Below, piece by piece: positions 1-7,081 of a stretch of 19,211 bases of DNA. The stretch comes from PALSA-1196 sp036833805 (GTDB taxonomy: Bacteria; Pseudomonadota; Gammaproteobacteria; Steroidobacterales; Steroidobacteraceae): assembly GCA_036833805.1 (NCBI GenBank), contig DAITPA010000034.1, forward strand, positions 1-19,211, written 5' to 3'. The first letter of the stretch is position 1; the number at the start of each line of letters is the position of its first letter. The position numbers and the translations under genes were made by a program. The notes beneath the pieces are model-generated. The model saw only the letters and a list, made by a program, of their open reading frames with translations. It had not been told where the DNA came from and did no database searches.

Positions 1-690
1 GGCAAGCTCGAGTTCGCCAACGGCGGCACGGTGTTCCTGGACGAGATTGGCGAGATGCCCGCATCGTTGCAGGCGAAGCTCTTGCGCGTCGTGCAGGAAC
101 GCACCGTGGAGAGAATCGGCGGACGTACGCCGATTGCGCTTGACCTGCGGCTCATATGCGCCACGAACCGCGAGCTGGACGCGATCATGGGCAGCGGTGC
201 GTTCCGCGACGATTTGTACTACCGTCTGAGTGAAGTGACGATTCGTGTCCCGCCGCTGCGCGACAGGCAGGGCGACGGTCTCCTGCTCGCGCAATTTATG
301 CTGCAGGAGACGGCACAGCGCTATGGTCGACCGACGAACGGATTCGCACCAGACGCCATCCGCGCCATTCAAGCGCATCGCTGGCCCGGCAATGTGCGCG
401 AGCTTGAAAACCGCATCAAGGGCGCGGTGATCATGGCCGATTCGGCGGTCGTCGGCGCGAGCGATCTTGGCCTTTGCGACCCGGGAGATAACCCGGAGTA
501 CCTCAATCTGCGCGCCGCTCGCCAGAGAGCCGAGGTGCAGGCCGTACGGCAGGCTCTTGCCGTGGCACGCGCCAACCTGTCGCAGGCCGCGCAGCTCCTA
601 GGGGTTACGCGCCCGACGCTCTACGATCTGCTGCAGAAATATCGCATTGATGCCACGCAATTCGCGCGCGGCGCCGCAACGACACCTTAA
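1..690 (+). CDS. Sigma-54-dependent response regulator, C-terminal part (PrsR-like); 5' end outside window
   Basis: The visible 229 residues are the second half of an NtrC-family activator, a AAA+ ATPase that remodels sigma-54 RNA polymerase. The frame is open from base 1. The Walker B stretch VFLDEIGE lies at visible residues 11-18, the sensor/arginine-finger region FRDDLYYRL follows near residue 70, the WPGNVRELEN motif near residue 130, and a Fis-type helix-turn-helix (LSQAAQLLGVTRPTLYDLL) closes the protein. The linker beginning YLNLRAARQRAE and the RPTLYDLL recognition helix resemble PrsR, the PEP-CTERM-box response regulator tied to exopolysaccharide/exosortase loci. That subfamily call is from memory of the family. 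The receiver domain and GAFTGA loop are off the window, so another NtrC-type regulator is possible. It converges on glrR, leaving 20 bases between the stops. Confidence 0.85.
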   Translation, partial: GKLEFANGGTVFLDEIGEMPASLQAKLLRVVQERTVERIGGRTPIALDLRLICATNRELDAIMGSGAFRDDLYYRLSEVTIRVPPLRDRQGDGLLLAQFMLQETAQRYGRPTNGFAPDAIRAIQAHRWPGNVRELENRIKGAVIMADSAVVGASDLGLCDPGDNPEYLNLRAARQRAEVQAVRQALAVARANLSQAAQLLGVTRPTLYDLLQKYRIDATQFARGAATTP

Positions 691-696
691 GAGCCG

Positions 697-710
697 CAGG
701 CGCGCGCCTG
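697..710. terminator. 14-base perfect palindrome between convergent genes, possible bidirectional terminator
   Basis: CAGGCGCGCGCCTG is a perfect palindrome filling most of the 20-base gap between the two convergent regulator genes. It can fold as a 5-bp stem with a 4-base loop. There is no good T-tract on either side (only GTTTG some 10 bases downstream on the + strand), so intrinsic termination would be weak. The placement is the main argument. Confidence 0.35.
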
Positions 711-2057
711 TCAGCGCTGTTTGAATTCCTCGGGCGTCAACTGATGGCGCCCGAGGAGCTTGTAGAAGTCGGTACGGTTGCGTTTGGCGAGACGCGCCGC
801 TTGGCTGACGTTGCCGCCGGTGATTTGCAGGATTTGCGACAAATAGCTTCTTGTGAACTCGTCGCGCGCCTCATCAAATGAGGGCAGGCGGCCGGGGCCT
901 CCGCCCAAGGATTGCTGCACGAGCTCGACCGGAATGATCGGGGTCTGCGACAGGGCGACATTCTGCCGCACGACGTTCTGCAGCTGACGAATATTGCCGG
1001 GCCAGTCGGCGGTGGCGAGAAGCTCCACGGCCTCCGGCGCATAGATCTTGCGCACGCCGCTTTCCTTCGCGATCTGCGCCAGAAAGTGCGCCACCAGCAG
1101 CGGGATGTCCTCGCGGCGTTTATTGAGAGCGGGCATCTCGATGTGTACGACGTTCAACCGGTAGTAGAGGTCCTCGCGAAACTGCCCCTCGGTCATGAGC
1201 TGCTGCAGGTCGCGGTGCGTTGCGGAGATCACGCGCACATTGATCGCGATGGGTTCGGTGCTGCCATCGGGGCGAATGGAGTTTTCCTGCAAGACGCGCA
1301 AGAGCTTCACCTGCAGTCGCATCGGCATGTCGCCGATCTCATCGAGCATGAGCGTGCTGCCGTCGGCGGAATGAAACAGGCCATAATGCGCGCGGGTTGC
1401 GCCGGTGAACGAGCCCTTCTCGTGGCCGAAGAGCTCGGACTCCAAGAGATTCTCTGCCATGGCGCTGCAATTGATGGCGACGAACGGCTTGTTGCGCCGC
1501 GGGCTTGCACGGTGAATCGCGCGTGCCAGAAGCTCTTTGCCGGTGCCGCTTTCGCCCGTGATCAGTACCCGGGCGTCGGTGCCCGCGACCATATGCGCCT
1601 GGCCGAGCCGCTCTTCCATCACCGAGCTGCGCGTGACGATCTCCGCTCGCCAATCCTCGTCCGAGGCGCTGAAGCCCGAGATTCGCAGTGCCTTTTGCAC
1701 GTGATCGAGGAGCTCCTGCTTGTCGACGGGCTTCGTGAGAAAGCCGAATGCGCCCATCTGGGTTGCCTGCACGGCGTCGGGGATCGTGCCGTGCGCCGTT
1801 AGCAAGATCACCTTAAGGCCCGGCCAGCGATTCTGCAGTTCCTTCAGAAGCCCGATGCCGTCCATCTGGTCCATGCGCAGATCCGAGATCACAAGGTCCG
1901 GGCGGAAACGGCCCGCGGCCGCCAGCGCCAACGCGGCGCTTTCCACCGCTTCGACGTCATAGCTCTCGGCGCGCAGCCGGATCGTGAGCAGTCGCAGCAG
2001 TCCCGGATCGTCGTCGACAACGAGGATGCGCGCCTTGCTTTTGCCTGTTTGACTCAA
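711..2057 (-). CDS. glrR: GlrR/QseF sigma-54 response regulator
   Basis: A 448-residue cytoplasmic response regulator that, once phosphorylated by GlrK, activates sigma-54 promoters. The receiver domain (about 10-125) has the acidic pocket DDD at 15-17, phospho-acceptor D59 in VISDLRMD and K109 in FLTKP. The AAA+ domain has Walker A GESGTGKE (168-175), the sigma-54 loop as GSFTGA (215-220) and Walker B LMLDEIGD (236-243). A Fis-like helix-turn-helix lies at about 412-437. The C-terminus NRTDFYKLLGRHQL closely matches enterobacterial GlrR, which makes the family call firm. The start is TTG: it overlaps the qseG stop as TTGA and has a strong Shine-Dalgarno GGAAGGA (2066-2072) eight bases upstream, so translational coupling to qseG is likely. 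In E. coli this protein controls the glmY small RNA. The target here is unknown. Confidence 0.95.
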   Translation of the reverse strand: MSQTGKSKARILVVDDDPGLLRLLTIRLRAESYDVEAVESAALALAAAGRFRPDLVISDLRMDQMDGIGLLKELQNRWPGLKVILLTAHGTIPDAVQATQMGAFGFLTKPVDKQELLDHVQKALRISGFSASDEDWRAEIVTRSSVMEERLGQAHMVAGTDARVLITGESGTGKELLARAIHRASPRRNKPFVAINCSAMAENLLESELFGHEKGSFTGATRAHYGLFHSADGSTLMLDEIGDMPMRLQVKLLRVLQENSIRPDGSTEPIAINVRVISATHRDLQQLMTEGQFREDLYYRLNVVHIEMPALNKRREDIPLLVAHFLAQIAKESGVRKIYAPEAVELLATADWPGNIRQLQNVVRQNVALSQTPIIPVELVQQSLGGGPGRLPSFDEARDEFTRSYLSQILQITGGNVSQAARLAKRNRTDFYKLLGRHQLTPEEFKQR

Positions 2058-2734
2058 TGTGTATGTCCTTCCGTATTGGGTTTACGGTCGTTCAAAGATC
2101 GTTCGATATTGGTGATCGCATCGAGCTTGGCGCGCGCGTCCTCGAGGTCCTTGCGCAGCTTTGCATTCTCGTCTATCTCGGTCTGCAGATGGCGGTTTGC
2201 GGCGTTCAAGCGCTCGCGGTCGGCATGCGCGGCATTGCCCTGCAGGGTGCGATTTTCCGCGGCCTGCGTCAATTGCGCATCAACCTTTTGCAGTTCGAGG
2301 TACGCGAAGGCGCGCTCCGCTGCGACCAGCGTCTCGGGCGTTGCCAAAAGCTCGCGCAACAGCCCTTCGGCCTGCGGCAGATTGGTGCCGGCATGCCCGG
2401 GCGCTGCAAGCTCAAGCGCGTAGCGCAGTTCGTGGCTCGGCGTCGGCGCGAGCGTGAAGTCGCGCTGCGCCACAGCCAGAATCTCCGCCTGCTGCGCCGG
2501 AGGACTTTGCACGAGCTTCTCGAGTGCCTCAACGTGCGATGCCAACAATGTCGCGGAAGCTGCCGCTCGATCGACGAACGGCACGCTATCCTTGCCGTCA
2601 TTGCGTTCCGCCGGCGTCATCGTGCAAGCCGCAAGGCTCGCGCCCACGAGCCAAGCTGCGACGAGAGCGGTACCGCGTCGCACTTCGAAAGCAGCTCGCC
2701 GCGCGCCGCGTACGGTCGGATTGCTACGCGGCAT
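2054..2734 (-). CDS. qseG: QseG-like outer-membrane lipoprotein (accessory to GlrK/GlrR)
   Basis: A 226-residue lipoprotein between kinase and regulator genes, the position of QseG (YfhG) in enterics. There QseG is an outer-membrane lipoprotein that interacts with and modulates the sensor kinase. From the chosen ATG the protein begins MPRSNPTVRG, has a hydrophobic stretch ALVAAWLVGASLAAC ending in a lipobox (LAAC), then a charged mature part. The C-terminal half, from about residue 125, is helical and rich in E, L, K and R, compatible with a coiled coil. The frame runs 52 codons further upstream inside glrK, but this ATG has Shine-Dalgarno AAGGA (2743-2747) with an 8-base spacer and gives a proper signal peptide. 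It overlaps the glrK stop by 11 bases and shares TTGA with the glrR start. Sequence similarity to enteric QseG is low by eye, so the call rests on position, lipobox and helical build. Confidence 0.8.
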   Translation of the reverse strand: MPRSNPTVRGARRAAFEVRRGTALVAAWLVGASLAACTMTPAERNDGKDSVPFVDRAAASATLLASHVEALEKLVQSPPAQQAEILAVAQRDFTLAPTPSHELRYALELAAPGHAGTNLPQAEGLLRELLATPETLVAAERAFAYLELQKVDAQLTQAAENRTLQGNAAHADRERLNAANRHLQTEIDENAKLRKDLEDARAKLDAITNIERSLNDRKPNTEGHTH

Positions 2735-4208
2735 ATGCGCGATCCTTGGAATCTGCGCTCGCGGGCAGCGTGCCGCCTGCAGGGCGCATCGGCATCGTGA
2801 TGCGAAAGTGCGCTCCCGAATAGGTGCCGTCGATGATTTCCACTTTGCCGCCGTGCGCTGCGACGCATTCCAACACCACCGACAAGCCAATTCCGGTGCC
2901 CTTTAAGGTCGTGCCCTTGGCTGCCCGACCGGTGTAGAACGCATCGAATATGTGCGCGCGATCTTCGTGAGCAATGCCGCTTCCGCTGTCGGCAACGTCA
3001 ACCACCAGCTCCTGCCCCGCGGTGTGCGCGCGCAAATGAATGCTGCCGCCCTTGGGAGAGTACTTGACGGCGTTCGACAACAGATTCTCCAGAATGAGCC
3101 GCAGTTTGCCGCGGTCGGCCACCAGCGTCACATCCTCGACCTGCACATCGAGCCGTACGCGCTGCGACAAGAGCGTCAGCTGCTGATTCTCCAACACTTG
3201 CTTGACCACCGGCCGCAGACGGAATTCACTGGCATCAAGCCCCTGGCTGCTCGTCTGCCAGGCACTGAACGACAGCAGATTTTCGATCATGCGTTGCAGC
3301 TTGATGCCGTTCTCGCGCAGGATCCCGGTGACCTCGCGCTGGTTGATATCAAGCTCGCCGACGGCGCCGTCCATGAGTAGCTCAGTGCCTTCGCGAATAT
3401 TGGCCAACGGCGTCTTCAACTCATGCGACATGTGTCGCAAAAATCGGTTCCGTTCCTGCGCAAGATCCACCAGACGTCCGCGCAGCCATTCCAGCTGTCC
3501 GCCGAGGCGCTCAAGGTCGACCGGACCCCATACCTTGATGGGATTCGTGAACGAGCCGCGCCCCAACTCGCTGATGGCCCGGTCGAGCTGCCGCAAGGGC
3601 CTGCCGACGGCGAGTGCGAGGCCGAAGATTGCGATCAGGATGACCGGCAGCAAGAAAGCGGCCTGCCATAGCAGGCGGCGGCGAGCCGTCTGCGTCTGCT
3701 CCGCAAGCGCCGCCACCTGAGAATCGATCTGTGCGTTGCTCTGTTCGGCGGCGCGATCGGCGAGCGCGCTCATGTCCGCGAAGCTTTGCAACAGCGCTGC
3801 AAGCCCGTAGGACGCCTGCGGCATGGTGACGACGGTATGGTCGAGGGTCTGCTGCAGCTTGCCGAGCTCTGCAAGCGTGTGGCGCGCCTCATCGGTGCGC
3901 ACCTGTCGATTAAGTTGCACGCGTGTGGTCGTCAAACGCGCATCCTGGCCTCGGTAGACCTCGAGGAGCTTCGGGTCATGAAGCACTTGGTACAGACGCG
4001 CCGTGCGTTCGAGGGAGCTGATCTGGGCAAACAAATCCTGACTGGCTCGCGCCGCGGTGACACCTTCTACGACCAGCCGCTGACCGCTATCGGCCAATGC
4101 CTGGATATGCAGCTCCGCATCGCCGAGCGCAACAATGAGCGGCACGGCGATCAGCGCCAAACCGAGGAGCATTAGCCCGCTCAATGATTTAGGTCGTGCC
4201 CATCGCAT
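2724..4208 (-). CDS. glrK: GlrK/QseE sensor histidine kinase
   Basis: A 494-residue inner-membrane sensor kinase, the partner of GlrR. The first membrane segment is about residues 9-29. A mostly helical periplasmic sensor of about 145 residues follows (30-178), then a second membrane segment at about 179-201 and a HAMP-type linker (about 202-255). The dimerisation/phospho-acceptor box is RHMSHELKTPLANIREGTEL with phospho-acceptor H262. The ATPase domain has the N box (LENLLSNA, N375 and N379), G1 DSGSG (407-411) and G2 KGTGIGL (436-442), so it looks catalytically complete. The IREGTELL sequence after the H box is characteristic of GlrK/QseE rather than generic EnvZ-type kinases. galE ends 85 bases upstream on the same strand, so the four genes could be cotranscribed. 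A candidate promoter sits just before the ATG. No Shine-Dalgarno is evident. Confidence 0.93.
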   Translation of the reverse strand: MRWARPKSLSGLMLLGLALIAVPLIVALGDAELHIQALADSGQRLVVEGVTAARASQDLFAQISSLERTARLYQVLHDPKLLEVYRGQDARLTTTRVQLNRQVRTDEARHTLAELGKLQQTLDHTVVTMPQASYGLAALLQSFADMSALADRAAEQSNAQIDSQVAALAEQTQTARRRLLWQAAFLLPVILIAIFGLALAVGRPLRQLDRAISELGRGSFTNPIKVWGPVDLERLGGQLEWLRGRLVDLAQERNRFLRHMSHELKTPLANIREGTELLMDGAVGELDINQREVTGILRENGIKLQRMIENLLSFSAWQTSSQGLDASEFRLRPVVKQVLENQQLTLLSQRVRLDVQVEDVTLVADRGKLRLILENLLSNAVKYSPKGGSIHLRAHTAGQELVVDVADSGSGIAHEDRAHIFDAFYTGRAAKGTTLKGTGIGLSVVLECVAAHGGKVEIIDGTYSGAHFRITMPMRPAGGTLPASADSKDRAYAA

Positions 4209-4215
4209 AACGGCT

Positions 4216-4244
4216 AGTTTACGGCCTTGTGACCGAAGTGTCCT
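4216..4244 (-). promoter_or_regulatory. Candidate sigma-70 promoter for glrK
   Basis: On the minus strand AGGACA (4244-4239) and TAAACT (4221-4216) are separated by 17 bases. Each matches the sigma-70 consensus at four of six positions. The predicted start of transcription falls about 7 bases after the -10 box, which is on or next to the A of the glrK ATG (4208). That would give a leaderless or nearly leaderless message, in line with the absence of a Shine-Dalgarno. Such matches occur by chance, so this is only a candidate. Confidence 0.28.
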
Positions 4245-4293
4245 TCAGGCGCGGCACTTTACGCAGGAGGGCGGCCCGAGCCCAGCGGGCGGC

Positions 4294-5286
4294 TCACCAG
4301 GGTTCGCGTTGCAGGCGCTTTTCCCAGCGCAACGACGTTTGCACGATGGCATCCAGGTCATCAAGACGCGGGCTCCAGCCGAGCACCGCGCGAATCTTCT
4401 GTGCACGGGCGACGAGCGTCGGTGGGTCGCCGGCGCGGCGCGGCTGCTCATTCACTTTCACGGGCTGCCCTGCCACGCGCGCAATGCTTGCGAGCACTTC
4501 TCTCACGCTGTAACCGTGCCCGTAGCCACAATTGAGGACGATCGATTGACCGGCGGCGCGCAGGTAATCAAGCGCGTTCAAATGCGCCGCGGCGAGGTCC
4601 TCTACGTGAATATAGTCGCGCACGCCGGTGCCGTCGGGCGTTGCGTAGTCAGTACCGAAAATCGCGACCTCGCTCCTTTTGCCGACGGCTGCTTCACAGG
4701 CGACTTTGATCAGAAGAGTTGCCTTGCGGTTTGATTGGCCAATGCGTCCCTGCGAATCTGAGCCTGCCACATTGAAATAGCGCAGCGCCACGTAGCGCAT
4801 CGCGGTTGCCAAGGACAAATCCCGCAGCATCCATTCAGATATGAGCTTTGAGGTCCCGTAGGGATTGATCGGCGCGGTGGGCGTCGTCTCCTCGGCAAAG
4901 GCCCCGGCGGGGATCCCATAAACCGCCGCAGTAGATGAGAACACGAACTGCTTGATCCCGATTTCCGTGCAGCATTGCAACAGATTCTGCGTCGCACAGG
5001 TGTTGTTGCGGTAATACTTGAGCGGATCCGCTACCGACTCGGGAACTATCGTATGCGCTGCAAAGTGCATCACCGTATCAACGCCTTGTTCGCGCAGCAC
5101 TCGCAGCACCTCGTCCCGGTCGCCGACGTTGCCGACCACGAGCGGACAATCGAGCACCGCCTGCCGAAAGCCGGTCGCGAGATTGTCCAACACGACCACG
5201 CGCTCGCCGCGCGCTCGCAACTGTAGAACGACGTGACTACCGATGTAGCCCGCGCCGCCGGTGACTAATATGGTGCCTGGGTTCAT
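4294..5286 (-). CDS. galE: UDP-glucose 4-epimerase GalE
   Basis: A 330-residue short-chain dehydrogenase/reductase that interconverts UDP-glucose and UDP-galactose using bound NAD, supplying galactosyl units for lipopolysaccharide and exopolysaccharide. The N-terminal Rossmann motif is TGGAGYIGSH (residues 9-18). The catalytic S/T...YxxxK set is visible as FSSTAAVYG followed by INPYGTSKL, and the GalE signatures HFAAHTIVPESV and GVRDYIHVEDLA are present. The length is typical of bacterial GalE (about 330-340). The frame extends 53 codons upstream, but the family starts right before the TILVTGGAGYIG strand, so the ATG at 5286 is the sensible start. It is divergent from srkA with 40 bases between starts, and sits 85 bases upstream of glrK on the same strand. 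Neighbouring regulators suggest an envelope-polysaccharide role, which is inference. Confidence 0.95.
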   Translation of the reverse strand: MNPGTILVTGGAGYIGSHVVLQLRARGERVVVLDNLATGFRQAVLDCPLVVGNVGDRDEVLRVLREQGVDTVMHFAAHTIVPESVADPLKYYRNNTCATQNLLQCCTEIGIKQFVFSSTAAVYGIPAGAFAEETTPTAPINPYGTSKLISEWMLRDLSLATAMRYVALRYFNVAGSDSQGRIGQSNRKATLLIKVACEAAVGKRSEVAIFGTDYATPDGTGVRDYIHVEDLAAAHLNALDYLRAAGQSIVLNCGYGHGYSVREVLASIARVAGQPVKVNEQPRRAGDPPTLVARAQKIRAVLGWSPRLDDLDAIVQTSLRWEKRLQREPW

Positions 5287-5326
5287 GGTCGAACGCCCCC
5301 GAAAGCCGCTGCCGAGTAAAAAGCAG

Positions 5327-6325
5327 ATGATACGCAAAAGCCCCCCCATCGATCGGACGCCGTTCTCGGGTCTTACACCCGACGTCGTGCTCGATGCCGC
5401 GGCGTCACTGGGATTTGAGGGCGATGGGATCCTGTTTCCGCTCAACAGTTATGAGAACCGGGTGTATCAGCTCGGCCGCGGCGCAGGGGCATTGGTGCTC
5501 AAGTTCTATCGTCCGGCGCGCTGGACGGATGCCCAGATCGGCGAGGAGCATGCTTTCGCGGCCGAGCTTGCCGGTGCGGATCTGCCGGTTGCCGCGCCGG
5601 TTGCCATTGCGGGAGATACCCTGTTCCGCTTTCGCGACTTCCGCTTCGCGGCATTCCCCTGGCAGCGCGGCCGGGCGCCCGAGCTTGACGCGCCGGACTC
5701 ACGCGCCATCCTCGGGCGCAGCCTTGCGCGTATCCATCAGGTGGGCGCGGTCCGCGCGTTCGCGGTACGGGCTCGATTCACGATCGAGAGGCTCGGCCGG
5801 CAAGCCGCGGCCCAGGTGCTCGCGAGTGAGCTTTTGCCTGAGGCCCTCGAGGATCGGTATGAAGAGGCGACTGGGCAGCTCCTCGAGCGCGTGCAGCAGG
5901 AGTTTGATGCCGTTGGAACGCTGTCCGAGCTGCGCATCCATGGGGACTGTCATCTTGGCAACGTGCTGTGGAACGAGCGCGGGCCGGTTTTCGTCGACCT
6001 CGACGACTGCGTCACCGGGCCACGCATGCAGGACCTGTGGATGCTGCTTGCCGGGTCTGCGGATGATCAGCACCGCCAATGGGCCGAGCTCATGGAAGGC
6101 TATTCGCAGTTTGCAAGCTTCGACGCAAGGGAACTTAGGCTCATCGAACCGCTGCGCGCGCTGCGCATGCTGCACCACGCATCCTGGGTGGCGCATCGGT
6201 GGGGCGATCCGGCCTTCCCGCGTGCTTTTCCGTGGTTTGCGCAGGCTCGTTTCTGGGAGGGCCACATCGGCGATCTCATCGAGCAGGCGGGCGCCATCGA
6301 CGATCCGCCGCTGTTGCGCTTCTGA
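5327..6325 (+). CDS. srkA: SrkA/YihE-type stress response Ser/Thr kinase
   Basis: A 332-residue kinase-like protein of the SrkA (RdoA/YihE) family. In E. coli this cytoplasmic kinase protects cells under envelope and oxidative stress by countering MazEF-dependent death. Family landmarks are LNSYENRVYQ (39-48), the ATP-lysine region VLKFYRPARWT with K59, the catalytic loop HGDCHLGNVLW (D207, N212), the metal-binding VDLDD (D224), DLWMLL and IEPLRALRM. All catalytic positions are intact. The length matches E. coli (328). ATG 5327 was chosen because the family's conserved start (about ten residues before the LTPDVVLDA helix) fits. An ATG at 5285 and a GTG at 5261 are in frame but would reach into galE. 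No strong Shine-Dalgarno precedes any of them. A run of seven C lies at codons 5-7. Confidence 0.93.
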   Translation: MIRKSPPIDRTPFSGLTPDVVLDAAASLGFEGDGILFPLNSYENRVYQLGRGAGALVLKFYRPARWTDAQIGEEHAFAAELAGADLPVAAPVAIAGDTLFRFRDFRFAAFPWQRGRAPELDAPDSRAILGRSLARIHQVGAVRAFAVRARFTIERLGRQAAAQVLASELLPEALEDRYEEATGQLLERVQQEFDAVGTLSELRIHGDCHLGNVLWNERGPVFVDLDDCVTGPRMQDLWMLLAGSADDQHRQWAELMEGYSQFASFDARELRLIEPLRALRMLHHASWVAHRWGDPAFPRAFPWFAQARFWEGHIGDLIEQAGAIDDPPLLRF

Positions 6326-6343
6326 GGATGTGTTACGGCTCTG

Positions 6344-6371
6344 TGGACGCTGGCGCCGCTTGGCATACAAT
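6344..6371 (+). promoter_or_regulatory. Candidate sigma-70 promoter for the lipoprotein gene
   Basis: TGGACG (6344-6349) and TACAAT (6366-6371) are separated by 16 bases in the 90-base gap after srkA. The -10 matches five of six consensus positions and the -35 four of six. The spacing to the ATG at 6416 leaves a leader of about 37 bases. It suggests the lipoprotein gene can be transcribed apart from srkA. Confidence 0.45.
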
Positions 6372-6415
6372 CTCGGGCGTTTTCGTGAACCGAGTCCGGG
6401 GCATTCGAAAAGACA

Positions 6416-6982
6416 ATGCAAATCTCACGGCGTGATGCATGGGTGGCCGGGGCGCTAGTTGTCATGCTTGCCGCCTTGAGCAGCTGCAGTAAGGCCCAAC
6501 ATGCCGCCCCGAGCGGCGCACATGCCGCCCGGCCGGCTGTGAACAACGGATCCGGCGGTACGGCGTTCGACCTTGCCGACATGGTGAGCGCTGTCAGCTT
6601 GGGCAAGGCGTCACCGGACATCGATCTTAAGTTCGCGCTCACGGAGCGGCCCGCCGTGGGCGAGCCTGTCGACATCGATGTCGCACTCATTCCCGGGCAC
6701 GAGCTCGACCAGGTGTACGCGACCTTCAGCGCAACCGACGGCCTCGAAGTCAGGAAGGGCGGGACGATGCCGAAGGTGGAGCATCCGGAGTCTGGAGCGC
6801 CGATTCCCCATACGGTGACGATCGTTCCGCAGCGCGATGGCATCTTCTATATCAGCGCGACCGTGCTCGCCGACTCGGCGGCAACTTCCGTCACCTACAG
6901 TTTCTCGATTCCGGTTATCGCCGGTGCCGGCATCACCGCCGCCGGCGCCGCCGCGTCGCCGCCTGCGGCCCGTCCGCAGTGA
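6416..6982 (+). CDS. Unrecognised lipoprotein, possible beta-sandwich fold
   Basis: I do not recognise a named family. The 188-residue product starts with a short basic segment (MQISRRD), a hydrophobic core at about 9-21 and a lipobox LSSC, so Cys24 would be lipidated. The +2 residue after Cys is serine, which by the usual rule sends the protein to the outer membrane. A low-complexity Ala/Gly/Ser linker (about 25-48) follows. A body at about 49-170 has alternating hydrophobic strands (IDVALIPGH, VYATFSATDGL, HTVTIVPQRDGIFYISATVLA, VTYSFSIPVIA) that read like an Ig-like beta-sandwich. The C-terminus is an Ala/Pro tail. It has its own candidate promoter and lies between srkA and a c-di-GMP protein. 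A role in envelope stress or in presenting a ligand is speculation. Confidence 0.8.
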   Translation: MQISRRDAWVAGALVVMLAALSSCSKAQHAAPSGAHAARPAVNNGSGGTAFDLADMVSAVSLGKASPDIDLKFALTERPAVGEPVDIDVALIPGHELDQVYATFSATDGLEVRKGGTMPKVEHPESGAPIPHTVTIVPQRDGIFYISATVLADSAATSVTYSFSIPVIAGAGITAAGAAASPPAARPQ

Positions 6983-7013
6983 TGCCGCCGCAGGCGCGCT
7001 TAACGTAAATCCG

Positions 7014-7048
7014 GGAGGCGTTTCACGGGGAAACGCCGGTCAGCCTCC
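7014..7048 (+). promoter_or_regulatory. Competing hairpins in the leader of the c-di-GMP gene
   Basis: GGCGTTTC (7017-7024) and GAAACGCC (7030-7037) form a perfect 8-bp stem with loop ACGGG. GGAGGC (7014-7019) can instead pair with GCCTCC (7043-7048), and the two structures exclude each other because they share 7017-7019. No T-tract follows, so it is not an ordinary intrinsic terminator. It lies 34 bases before the start codon at 7082, which has no obvious Shine-Dalgarno. It could be a post-transcriptional control element or an operator. Confidence 0.35.
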
Positions 7049-7081
7049 TATCATCCATTCTGGATTGGGCTGCATCGTCTT

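Noticed and set aside
912..1802. Long open frame (296 codons) on the + strand opposite glrR
   Set aside because: Exact antisense of a well-conserved response regulator. The product has no recognisable domain, and such frames are common opposite high-GC genes.
2057..2800. 247-codon + strand frame opposite qseG
   Set aside because: The minus-strand reading has a lipobox, a good Shine-Dalgarno and operon fit. The + strand product is Arg/Gln-rich without family features.
5394..6458. 354-codon frame overlapping srkA in another + frame
   Set aside because: The srkA frame carries all kinase motifs. This product is Arg/Ser/Cys-rich, typical of an out-of-frame shadow in high-GC DNA.
7010..7060. c-di-GMP-I (GEMM) riboswitch before the GGDEF-EAL gene
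   Set aside because: The conserved GEMM core (tetraloop receptor, GGRAA-type loop and CACGCA start) is not present, only generic hairpins.
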